A stretch of 64,000 nucleotides of DNA, taken from Paralvinella palmiformis. Lineage: Eukaryota; Annelida; Polychaeta; Terebellida; Alvinellidae. Made by a program: the position numbers and the translations under genes. Shown here piece after piece: positions 54,710 through 64,000 of the stretch. The number at the start of each line of letters is the position of its first letter. Position 1 is the first letter of the stretch. The notes below the pieces were generated by a model. It did no database searches, had not been told where the DNA came from, and worked only from the letters and a program-made list of their open reading frames with translations. The stretch spans positions 216,001-280,000 of the forward strand of contig JAODUP010000274.1 in NCBI GenBank assembly GCA_025642065.1. The letters run 5' to 3'.

Positions 54710-55560
54710 GTAAAGTGCCTTACTCATCGTGCCCTCTAGTTTATACGTTCGTGTGATTGTGCCTAATTAGTTTTTCGCCCGTTCAGAAATTGCACCATAA
54801 AAAAACTCACAGTGTGATAACCCATTCGTTGTCCGTTTCTTGTTTATTGAAGTGGTTACGTCGAAAAGGAAATCTGGATGTTTAAATAGCTAACTATGAC
54901 GCGCGTGTTATCACAATTAAACACCCGCGTTACCGTGGTGATGAAATCGTGTATAAAACAAGTATTCCTATTAGTTTCTCAATACGGAATTTTGACCCGG
55001 ACGGCCTACCATACCATAGAGCCGCCGTCGTCACCACGAGCGAAGCTTAAAAGATAAGAAGTGACGTCATTTGGCGGATAATTCGAATTAAGCGAACAAT
55101 GTTGTGGAAAATGGTCTTAGATTTGCTGGAGACAAGCAAAACTTCGACTACTCCGAAGACAGAAGTTAACGAATTCGGAAATTGTCGGTTCAGCGAGCCG
55201 TGACCAGGTGTTAGATGCCACCAGGGCCGTTGATGGTGTCTTTGTGCCGTTTCCGCTATCATTAACTTCGCTCTAAGGACTTAATGCCCCTTACCTGGTA
55301 GTCGGCTTTGTTGTTCTGTTTACCCTTTATCAGCTCTGGGAATTAATTCTTGCTCACCTAGGGACTCCTCCTGTCCACCTGCCTGTCTCTGGTTATACGT
55401 CTTTCTGTCTATTTGCCTGTCTGTTTGTCTGCCCGTCAGCGGGTCACCTGAGATGTTGTTAGTCGGCTGTGTTTGTAGTTGACCATTAAGTGAGCTTTGT
55501 TTATTGGGTTAGGATAGAATATTGAAGCGAGGTGTCAAGGTGGACAATAGACATGGTATG
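54710..55560. other. Unique DNA, no gene seen
   Basis: CTGTCTGTTTGTCTG-type words at 55370-55440; otherwise nothing stands out. Confidence 0.45.
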
Positions 55561-55561
55561 C

Positions 55562-55590
55562 TCTCTCTCTCTCGCTCTCTCGCTCTCTCT

Positions 55591-55673
<83 letters not shown>

Positions 55674-55675
55674 AC
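55562..55675. repeat. (CT)n(AC)n(AT)n compound microsatellite
   Basis: CT block, about 70 bases of pure AC, and a short AT block. Confidence 0.98.
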
Positions 55676-55699
55676 ACCCCCTCTCTGCCTGGCGTGCAC

Positions 55700-55975
55700 T
55701 CTCATGGAACGGTAAGTAGAGTGATGCGCTGCTAACCTCGAGATCAAAGTTCGAATCCTCGTGTTCACTTAGGTAGCTGCCTCACTCATCGACCATATGT
55801 CCGGTGGACAAAACACTCACTCACTCACTCACTCACTCACTCACTCACTCACTCACTCACTCACTCACTCACTCACTCACTCACTCACTCACTCACTCAC
55901 TCACTCACTCACTCACTCACTCACTCACTCAATCAATCAATCTATTTCTATCTATCTATCTATCTGACTATCTCT
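55700..55975 (+). repeat. tRNA-derived SINE-like element with 120-bp (ACTC)n tail
   Basis: GGTAAGTAGAGTGATGCGCT and CGAGATCAAAGTTCGAATCC (B-box) form a tRNA-like head at 55709-55760. The body ends GGTGGACAAAACA and passes directly into about 29 CACT units (55812-55931), then AATC and CTAT units. Confidence 0.8.
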
Positions 55976-55979
55976 AACT

Positions 55980-56520
55980 ATCTTTCTTTGTATCTGGCTC
56001 TCCGTCCGTCCGTCCGTCGGTCCATAACCCCCCTCTCCTTTTCATATGCGTGGATGCTTGTGCGTGCATGTATGTGCAAGTGCTTGCATATGTATCTACT
56101 CACACCTGAAGTAGCCGTTCAGCTAACCCCAAACAAACCCCGCCCCCCGTTCCTCCCTCCACCCTCTCGGCAGCACAACTCGCCCACTCAACATCTCCAC
56201 ATTCTTCACGTTAAGTAGCAGTCAATATTTACCCGTGGAGACGGCCCCCTAACACTCGGACACCAAGGTAGCTCAGTGTAGTATCAATGTCATCTACTCA
56301 GATTGTCATAGTCCGTGATGTTTGTGGTGTCCAGGTCTACTGTGATAACTGTTTGCGGTGGCAAGAGCTTGTATACGTGTGTGTTTCTGAGTGCCTGTGC
56401 GCAAATGATGTCTGTCAGTGCGAGTGCGAGTGCGTGCGTGCGTGCGTGTGTGCGTGCAAGTGGCGTGTGTCAAATGAGTTGGCGTGCCACAACGAACTTG
56501 CCATACAAACCTAACGTTTT
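55980..56520. other. Unique DNA with small repeats, no gene seen
   Basis: (CCGT)n at 56003-56018 and GAGTGCGTGC-type units at 56415-56455. Confidence 0.4.
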
Positions 56521-56524
56521 GATG

Positions 56525-56990
56525 TTTCCATTTAATGCAATTGGATGGTTGATTTTAGATGAACGGTATGGTTGATTTTAGGGCAAACGTATGGTTGATT
56601 TATGGGCTATTCTGTTGTTTATAAAATGGTAATTTTACGTTGATTTTTACTAAATGGTAGTGTTTATTTTAGAAGAATGGCACGACTGATTTTTGTTTGG
56701 GGGGGGGGACTGTGGTGTGACTGGTCTAAGGGGAATGGTGCAGTTGATCAGAGATGACTGCTATAGTTGATTTTAGAGCAATGGTATTGTTGATTTTTTG
56801 GACTGTGATATGGTAGATTAACGGGAATGGCATGATTTCTTCTGGAGCTTGCCATGATTGATTTAAGGGGAATGATACAATTGTAATTAGTTGAATGGTA
56901 TGGTTGACGTTTGAACTATGGTGCGGTTGATCTACGGAATGGGGTGGGGGTGGTTGATTTATGGGAATGGTACGGTTGATTTTAGATGTG
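56525..56990. repeat. Degenerate AATGGTATGGTTGATTTTAG repeat
   Basis: The word GGT(A/G)TGGTTGATTT(T)A recurs about fifteen times with variable spacers around 25-35 bases. Confidence 0.85.
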
Positions 56991-57600
56991 TATATGGATG
57001 CTTCATATGGCACGTGTTTGGCCGAATTTAGCACAGTTCGCTCTGAACTGTTTGTGCACAATATTTTGCAGCTGGGCACGAATAACGCTGGACCAGCTGT
57101 GCACAGCGTTTTGCATGCGTCTGAACACGACTTTGTCTCCTGAATCAACTCGACTCATTGAGCCCTGGACTGATCGTGCACGAGGCTGTGCTCAGACCAA
57201 ATTGTCGTACGTCATCCTGCACGAATCGTGCACGATATATCATCGGCTGGTACGGATGTACGGTGGAGAGATTTTACGTCGATATATCTAAATCCAAATC
57301 CACACATTTTATTCTGGATCGATCCCGGTTCTGTGTTTGGTCACGGCTAATACGATGCTGTTGGTGGGGGGGGGGGGTCTTTGTTAAAGATGGCAAAGGT
57401 TTGCTGCCCGCTAAGTAACCCCACTTAGTTTCGCTCCTGTTTGTGTGGCGCTAACTTGTTAGAGATTTGAAGTATATTTGTTCGGTAATTTAGTCGTGTG
57501 GTTTGTGTGATCTCTCTGTGGTGCTGAGAGTGGTTGTGGCTGGATGATGCGGTGTCTATGTGTCAGATTTGTGTTATTTTACTACAACATTCTACGGTAT
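56990..57600. other. Unique DNA rich in TGCAC words, no gene seen
   Basis: GTGCAC or TGCACGA occurs near 57052, 57099, 57176, 57218 and 57229. A G run lies at 57365. Confidence 0.4.
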
Positions 57601-57604
57601 GTAG

Positions 57605-57776
57605 CACTAGAGAATAATTCACCAGAGCGTCCACTGATGAATCGTCCGGATCAATTGCGATTCGTGATTCTCTGAGCCAGTGCCTTTTTTCGTCAGCTGT
57701 TCACACATATACGCACACACACATACACACGCGCGCGCATATATATATATATATTCACAAACGCGCACGAACACCT

Positions 57777-57817
<41 letters not shown>

Positions 57818-57830
57818 TGACTCGTACGCC
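57605..57830 (+). repeat. Dispersed repeat copy with (AC)n
   Basis: CACTGATGAATCGTCCGGAT, TTGCGATTCGTGATTCTCTG, AGCCAGTGCCTTTTTTCG and GCTGTTCACACATATACGCA are followed by (AC)n(CG)n(AT)n(AC)n to 57818. Confidence 0.88.
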
Positions 57831-57834
57831 TATC

Positions 57835-58120
57835 CTAGTTACAGACCTTCCGGATACAATTCCTGTCTGAGTACCCCCTGACATCGATCACGTGTAGATA
57901 ATCACGTGCCAGTCACGTGCCCTCGCCGATATCGGGTATAGCTCGGCTAATTATCATAATGTCTGAAGAGGCTCTGAAAAAATATGGCGGATGATATGTT
58001 TTGTGTCTCTGTATATTATAAAAAGATCAATATATTACTGGCCCGGGTATGTCTTAGACTGTGTGTGTGTATGTGTGTGGGTATGTGTATGTGTCGGAGA
58101 GGGGGTGGGGGTGCGGAAAT
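57835..58120. other. Unique DNA with three E-boxes, no gene seen
   Basis: ATCACGTG at 57888 and 57901 and GTCACGTG at 57912 lie within 31 bases; AAATATGGCGGATG at 57980. Confidence 0.4.
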
Positions 58121-58124
58121 GGAG

Positions 58125-58640
58125 CGATGTTGGTGAGGCACTGATGAGGCTCGGATGAGGCTAAGAAAAGGCTTTGGGTGAAGCTTTGTGAATCTTTGTC
58201 GGGGCTTGACGATGCTTTGGTAAGGTGGCTGTGCTGAGATTTGGTGAGGTTCGATGAGGATTTGCCGATAGTCACCGAGGCATGGTGAGGCCTTGGTGGC
58301 GCTTTGATGAAGCTTGGGGAGACTTTGATCATGCTTAGCGAAGGTTTGGTGAGGCTCAAACATGCTTTGACCGTGCGTTGCTATTCGATGTGGTTCAATG
58401 GGAATTTAGTTTACGTCGTCGGTGAGAAACGATGAGGTTTTGGTGAGGCTGTGAAAATGTTTCGTTGAGGCTTCAGACTGGTTTATTGCGACTTTGGCGA
58501 GACTTTACCCCTGACTTATTGGGGATAGCGGGAGACTTATTGAGGCATCTGGCCAGGCTTAAATGAGACGTCATGAGGCTTTCGGTGAGGCTTGAGGATG
58601 CTCTGTTGGGTATTTGGTGAGGCTTTTTTTTCAGGATCTT
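58125..58640. repeat. Degenerate TTTGGTGAGGCT repeat
   Basis: GGTGAGGCTTTGATGAGGCT-like words recur about 30 times with high divergence; the unit is about 11-13 bases. Confidence 0.85.
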
Positions 58641-58732
58641 ACGTCACTTATTAAGTTTCTAATGCTAATTGAATACCGGGACCACTGCCGCGACGGTGTC
58701 TAAGAAAGTAATATATGTATGTGCATGCTTGC

Positions 58733-58791
58733 GTGCGTGCGTACGTGCGTGAGTGTGTGTTTGTGTGTGTGTGTGTGTCCCTATCTCTCTC

Positions 58792-58832
<41 letters not shown>
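58733..58832. repeat. (GTGC)n, (GT)n, (CT)n and (GT)n compound tract
   Basis: Four blocks in sequence ending in a 34-base GT repeat. Confidence 0.97.
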
Positions 58833-58834
<2 letters not shown>

Positions 58835-58835
<1 letters not shown>

Positions 58836-59640
58836 ACAGTGGCCCCCTGTACGTCGTGACCGGATTGCGGTAGTCACCCATGTACGCGCCGACAGTATCG
58901 CGTTGATTACATTGAGCCCTGTATGCGGCGACTGTGGCGTGATCCGTATATCGTTGGCTGGCAGCGAGCCCTGTATTCAACGACTATTGACTGGCCGTTG
59001 TCTTAGCTCGGCTACGGGTAATAACATCCAATAATTAGCGACAGTTTAGCGGTAAATGGAGACTTTGATGCCCGAATCATGGCGATAATTGGACCCGTCC
59101 TGCTATATTAGGTCGACATATGCACGCACGAATACACGCCCAGACACACGCAAGCGCGCACATACACACCTAAACACACACATACACATACATTCATACA
59201 TACACATATACAGAGAGAGAGAGGAGAGAGAGAGACTTCACACAGACACCTCTCCAATATTATTATCATTAATAGCCCCGCCGATCAAAGGACGCCGATA
59301 TAATTTGCGGGGCGTGGGGGTGTGGGGCGTGGTGGTGGTGGTGCCATTGTGGGGCCCGTCCACGGCCGTAGTCCTAGCCGTAGTCCCGACCTATTACCGA
59401 CTAATAGTCGACATAATAGACGAATCAGAACCCCCCCCCCAATAGGCCCCACTTTCACTCATACCTGGCCTACCATTATATCTAATGACGTAAGCCGATC
59501 AATGCTATAGCCTGGGTAGTTGGCTGGCTGGGTGACCCCCCCCCCCCGGGTGACGCCATGGGTCATACGGCCGACCCGGACACTTCTGTGTTTAATTTGA
59601 ATGCATAAATATAAGAAAATAATAGCGCAAAAATTTGTTA
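58835..59640. other. Unique DNA with small repeats, no gene seen
   Basis: ACAC/ACAT-rich DNA at 59110-59235, GGTGGTGGTG at 59330, C runs at 59430 and 59537. Confidence 0.4.
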
Positions 59641-59664
59641 ATTAATTTCAAGTCACTGGGTCGA

Positions 59665-59752
59665 TCCTTTTGTGTGTTTGTGTGTGTATGTGTGTGTGTG
59701 TTGCGTGCGCGTGTGTTTGTGTGTGTCTCTCTCTCTCTCTCTCTGTGTGTGT
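59665..59752. repeat. (TG)n(CT)n(TG)n microsatellite
   Basis: GT-rich, then CT, then GT. Confidence 0.96.
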
Positions 59753-59759
59753 ATCTTTT

Positions 59760-61025
59760 TATATCCAACATTACATCTCCAGTATCCTTGCAACTGTTTT
59801 ATTTACGAGGTGACGCCCCGTACATTGTCCCCACAACACCCTATGCTATGTACAGGGCGTTACAGGGTCATGGCAGATATATAGCCACGTCGAAAACAGA
59901 AAGAAAATGACTTCAAAACTGTTCTATTTTAATAACGTCGACTGTTTGGGCCATTAAATAGAGGCTGCTAAAGTTTTGTTTTTAATTTCTCTTCCTGTCG
60001 TTGATGAATTTTTATATTCATTTTAATAATTAGACTGTCAGAATACCTTAATCTGGCGACAAATCATCCGGAAGCCTCACCGCTAGCGCGATCCGGGTTC
60101 GGAAAACGACGCCCCGCTCTTTGGGTAGACAGCCTCCCTCAAAAATAGGTCATAATTAGCCAATTAGCGAGCAGCAACGAAGTGACGTAATTAACACGTG
60201 ACCCTGCCCCTCGCGGAAGAACAACACCGTGTTGTTGTCGTTTTGTAGAAGATGATTTTGAATTATTAAAGACGGGGCTGGGTTTTATCTGGATTATCTC
60301 GTGTTATTCGTTATTTTTTCTGACATGTGTTGATAATTAGAAGAAACGACGACAGATCCGTCGTGTCGATATCGTGGGGGGAGGGAAGGATAGGTGGGGG
60401 GCGGGGTGGTGTGTTGTGTGTATGTGAAGTGTAGCTTTTATGTGTGTGTTTTGTTTGGGGGTTGTGTGTGTGTGTGTATGCGTGTGTTGGTGTGTGTGTG
60501 TGTCGGTTTGGGGCTATTGTTGTTGTTGTTGTTGTTGCTGGCGTTTGGTTGTCGTTGCGGCAGATTTATGAGAAATATGCAAACGACCAGATTAGAATCA
60601 TGTGACTCTGGCCGAACTAAAGTGATTAGGTATTTAATTAAGTGATTCTTTGTGTCATGAGAAGGGTTCTGGACGTGTATGGGAAGATAATAGAAACACG
60701 GGGTGGTGTGGTGTGGGGTATCTGGATAGGGGGTAACTCGGCGGGGGGGGGGGGTTGTAGGCTACAGCGGTGGTGCTGGATGATTGACAGATGGATGGAT
60801 GAATATAGATTGACAGACGGACAAAAAGACGGACGGACAAACCAATGTGTAAATCCTCTTATAAATAGAGAACAGGGTGGTCCCTGTGATCGGGTACAAT
60901 CATCGAGCGAACTCGATGATTCAGATATTTGGATATTTAGATGGATATGGGTAGACCCTTCGTGGTCCCCAGAAACGCGGGGTCCAGGGCGGTCGCTCCA
61001 GTTTGTCGTACCAAAAGGACGGGTT
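59760..61025. other. Unique DNA with small repeats, no gene seen
   Basis: CACGTGACC with GTGACGTAATTA at 60180-60203, (GT)n at 60465-60505, (TTG)n at 60518-60536, G run at 60742, GGATGGATGA and GACGGACA units at 60785-60840. Confidence 0.4.
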
Positions 61026-61027
61026 TA

Positions 61028-61052
61028 GATAGATAGATAGATAGATGGATGA

Positions 61053-61110
<58 letters not shown>
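61028..61110. repeat. (GATA)n(AC)n(AT)n compound microsatellite
   Basis: GATA block, about 48 bases of AC and a short AT block. Confidence 0.97.
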
Positions 61111-61114
<4 letters not shown>

Positions 61115-61349
61115 TCACCGTATGTTATGGATCTGTAAATAGTTCTTATCTAATTTTCATTATCCTCAGAGGGGGGTGTACGCGGACAATAGATCCTCGG
61201 CTCTGCGGGATCGTCCTCCTCTCTCTAGTTCCTCTCTCTTGTCCTTCGGTTTTACTCTGTTCTCCTTCTGTTGTCTTCTGTTGTCTTCTGTCCGCCACTT
61301 TTAACCCAATGTTTCCACGATATCCAATTTGTACCGCACCGCGTGTGTC

Positions 61350-61355
61350 CCTATG

Positions 61356-61395
<40 letters not shown>

Positions 61396-61402
61396 TGTGT
61401 GA
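61350..61402. repeat. (CT)n(GT)n microsatellite
   Basis: CT then GT. The preceding 61200-61290 is CT-rich. Confidence 0.95.
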
Positions 61403-61504
61403 TGACAGTACCTAGGAGCTCATCCAACCCCCCAACCCCTCACCCCGGTGACAGAGTTAACTAGGAGAATTGATCCTGTGATAAGGGAACTGCTTTGAAA
61501 CGGA

Positions 61505-61720
61505 TAGTCAATAGCTCAGTAGGGTGGCAGTTGTTAGGATGTTGGGTGGCGCTTGGGTGACTGTTGTTTGGATGTAGGTGGTCGGCGATGCTTGGATGGC
61601 CGTCGTTTGGTTAACGGTTGGTGCTTGGGTGGCTATTGTTTGGGTGGTTTCGTGGTGTGGATGGGTGGATCATAGGGGGGGGGGGGTGTTTGGGTGGTAT
61701 CAGTTTGGGTGCCTGGTGAG
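61505..61720. repeat. Degenerate GTTGGTGCTTGGGTGGCTGT repeat
   Basis: Seven to nine diverged units of about 25 bases. A 12-base G run lies at 61676. Confidence 0.75.
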
Positions 61721-61802
61721 TGGATCTTCACTGACGGATTGATGTGTATATATGGTTGATCGTTAGAAACCAGTACCTCTCTATTACCCGGTGTCCCTCG
61801 TA

Positions 61803-61850
61803 TCATCATCATCATCATCATCATCATATTCATCATCATAAACGTCATCA
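61803..61850. repeat. (ATC)n microsatellite
   Basis: ATC triplets with small interruptions. Confidence 0.95.
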
Positions 61851-62017
61851 TCAACGGTATCATCTCTCCTGTCATCTTCATTTAAAGGTAGTCATTGTTT
61901 TTTTCTGTCATCCCATGTCTTCTTTAGAGATACTTTTAATATCATCATTTACTCGAAACAGACACACAGACAGATAAACCGACAAATGCCCACACCTACA
62001 CATATTATTGCGCGTGT

Positions 62018-62018
62018 G

Positions 62019-62051
<33 letters not shown>

Positions 62052-62160
62052 CGCTCTTCCACAATGACAGCAATAGCATCAATAACCGACCAATCAGATC
62101 ACGTGCTCCGTATCGGCACACCATAACGAGGTTAATCCGAGACGGGAGCGCCCTCTACAC
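62018..62160. other. (AC)n followed by E-box and CTCF-like core
   Basis: AC repeat at 62020-62049; GACCAATCAGATCACGTGCT at 62087 (CCAAT and E-box); GAGCGCCCTCTACA at 62146, whose complement TGTAGAGGGCGCTC is CTCF-core-like. Confidence 0.45.
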
Positions 62161-62224
62161 GGCATAGAGTACACTACAGATAGTTGACAAAACAATATGG
62201 AAGGCTATAGAAAGCTCTAATAAA

Positions 62225-62705
62225 AGTCATTATATATGGTGGTTAGTCTTGTGTGTTAGTCCTGTCTCTATTAGTCCTGTGTTTGTCAGTCCTGTGTGTT
62301 TCGGTTCTGCTTGAGACATGTGTGTTAGTCCTGCTTGTCAGTCCCGTGTCTTAGTCCTATATTTGTCAGTCCAACGTGTGTTAGTCCTGTGTACGTCAAT
62401 CTTGTATAGCAGTCATGTGTGTCAGTCCTGTGTGGTAGTCCTGACTGCTAGTCCTGTGTGTTTGTATTGTGTGTCAGTCCTGTTTTTGTTAGTCTTGCCT
62501 TTATTTGTCCTATGTGTGTTAGTCCAATGTGTGCTGGTCCTGTGTGTTAGTCCTGTATATTAAGTCTGCGTTTGTTAGCCCTGTACGTGTTAGTGTTGTG
62601 TGTTAGTCCTGTGTATTAGTCCTGTATGTTAGTCCTGTGTGTGTTAGTCCTTTATGTTAGTTATGTATGTTAGTCCTGTGTTAGTTAATCATATATGTTA
62701 GCTGG
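62225..62705. repeat. Degenerate 15-bp TGTGTGTTAGTCCTG minisatellite
   Basis: The word TTAGTCCTGT or GTCAGTCCTGTG recurs more than 25 times with spacing about 13-20 bases. The Cys/Val/Leu-rich frame here is an artefact. Confidence 0.9.
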
Positions 62706-62984
62706 TCCAGTCATTATGGCAGGCCATAAATGACACCACTAGCTGATACAGGTGGTCTTTTAATACAGGTACCGATGTAGGTCTTTGGCCTAGATTGTAA
62801 TGTAACATTTTTTTCCGGTGCATTTGGCGAGGTGATCGTTAAGTGAGGGTGTATTTTTGGAATTTCTGTTACAGCGTAGTCTTTCAGGGCAGTTTTCTCT
62901 GTTATTTAATTAATACGTTTCTCGCCGTGAGCACGATATGTCGAGTCAAGTTTTGTCTTACGGATATCAATGAAGATTTTTTGG

Positions 62985-63305
62985 TCTCTCTCTCTATGTG
63001 TGTGTGTGTGTGTGTCTGTATGTGTGTGCATGTGCGTGTCTGCACATATATATATATATATATATTTGTGTGTGTGTGTGTTTCTCTCTCTCTCTCCGTA
63101 GTGTGTGTGTGTGTGTATGACTCTGCCCCTCTCTCTCGCTCTGTGTGTGAGTTACTCTCTCCTCTCTCTCGCTCTGTGTGTGTGTGTGTTACTCTCTCTT
63201 GTGTGTGTGTGTGTGTGTGTATGTGTGTGACTCTCTCTCCTCTCTCTATCTCAGTGTGTGTATGTGTGTGACTCTCTCTCCTCTATCTCAGTGTGTGTGT
63301 GTGTG
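62985..63305. repeat. Complex (CT)n/(GT)n tract with higher-order repeats
   Basis: Blocks of GT and CT alternate; from 63115 a 30-45 bp composite of TGTGTGTGACTCTCTCTCCT type is repeated about five times. Confidence 0.93.
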
Positions 63306-63309
63306 CACG

Positions 63310-63679
63310 CTAACTTTGAACGGATCCAGATACGTCGTCAAGCAGATAACGCGGTACTAACATCAAACAAACGTTATCCTATCTTCTGATGCGATTATTG
63401 ACAATTCCCATCAATCATAAGTCAATTTAATTGATGAAGTCGATATAAAATCCATATTACTCTAAATGGTTTGTAAATATTAAATATGACATACACCATT
63501 AAAGCCGTGCTCGTTTGTCAGAAACTATTACGTGGCTAGTAAACAGACGCACGCACGCGCGCATACCCTCATACTCATACACACGTGCGCGCGTACGCAC
63601 ATACACAAGGGTCGTTTAGTACATATCCTACTGTAACAATCCTAGTGGCATTTGTTCGCGTACAGTTTGGTTTCGTACA

Positions 63680-63680
<1 letters not shown>
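63310..63680. other. Unique DNA, no gene seen
   Basis: AT-rich at 63360-63500; (GCAC)n/(CG)n at 63547-63605. Confidence 0.4.
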
Positions 63681-63729
<49 letters not shown>

Positions 63730-63778
63730 TCTTTAAACACAGGGGTGAGTGTGTGGTCTTTAAACACAGGTGTGATTC
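63681..63778. repeat. (GT)n then two copies of GTGGTCTTTAAACACAGG
   Basis: About 48 bases of GT and then an 18-base unit at 63726 and 63753 separated by GTGAGTGT. The remaining 220 bases to the window end are CpG-containing and unique, with a C run at 63801 and GCCGCCACTG at 63940. Confidence 0.9.
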
Positions 63779-64000
63779 CTGATATTACCACTGATTCAAC
63801 CCCCCCCCCCTCTTCTATCGTCGTTCGCTGACGTCGTGACGCCCTGGCGGTCGTTGAACGCGGAGTCGGGTGTAATTCCGTTTGATGTATCCCGGGCACA
63901 GGTCCTTTGATGCACGCGCCACTGGAGTCTTTCAGCGCGGCCGCCACTGTGTACTACGGAAGCTCCGACAAATCACCTATTCGTTACTGATCTAATATTG

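Overview
This window looks like gene-poor nuclear DNA from a marine invertebrate, most likely a mollusc or another lophotrochozoan. The reasons are the absence of any long conserved ORF, the very high load of microsatellites and minisatellites, several tRNA-derived SINEs with target-site duplications, a decayed L2-clade LINE, and CCAAT, E-box, CRE, YY1 and CTCF-like motifs in CpG-containing unique islands. The species call is inference. There is no operon structure, and there are no rRNA, intact tRNA, viral or CRISPR features. Almost all long open frames are translations of simple repeats ([26 protein letters not shown] and similar).

Layout. 0-9 kb: unique islands between (GT)n, (AC)n, (AT)n, (GA)n tracts, a 16-bp minisatellite, a degenerate GTGACGAT array, and the first copies of a dispersed repeat flanked by (AC)n. 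9.2-10.95 kb: a SINE-like element followed by a 5'-truncated, frame-broken L2-type reverse transcriptase. 11-19 kb: more dispersed copies, tRNA-SINEs, a 130-bp (GTGA)n tract, a CTCF-like site at 14.01 kb and CpG-rich unique DNA. 19-30 kb: E-box/CRE islands, a 156-bp MITE with perfect inverted ends, two SINEs with (GATA)n and 63-bp minisatellite neighbours, a periodic CTGATTGG array at 25.5-26.0 kb and a 22-bp minisatellite. 30-42 kb: promoter-like islands (one with a possible short first coding exon at 32.1 kb), an AP-1/CRE/RFX cluster at 35.3-35.65 kb, and two SINEs with perfect target-site duplications at 36.2 and 39.3 kb. 43-49.1 kb: a run of unrelated tandem arrays, one of them interrupted by a foldback-type transposon that itself carries a full-length SINE. 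49-64 kb: more dispersed copies, a promoter/first-exon candidate on the minus strand at 50.7-50.95 kb, SINEs ending in (ACTC)n tails, and degenerate minisatellites.

The most informative results are: (1) a three-layer nesting at 46.3-47.9 kb (SINE in foldback element in minisatellite); (2) an undescribed-looking dispersed repeat of about 110 bp in a dozen or more copies, nearly always abutting (AC)n, which accounts for part of the microsatellite load; (3) SINEs with different tRNA heads that share a GATGTTTC(A)TCTTT module and whose tails are the long (ACTC)n or (ATC)n tracts; (4) clustered CTCF-like, GTCACGTG, CRE and YY1 motifs in the unique islands, suggesting a regulatory or boundary-rich intergenic region. 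No gene is annotated with confidence; three short candidate coding segments are listed as tentative.
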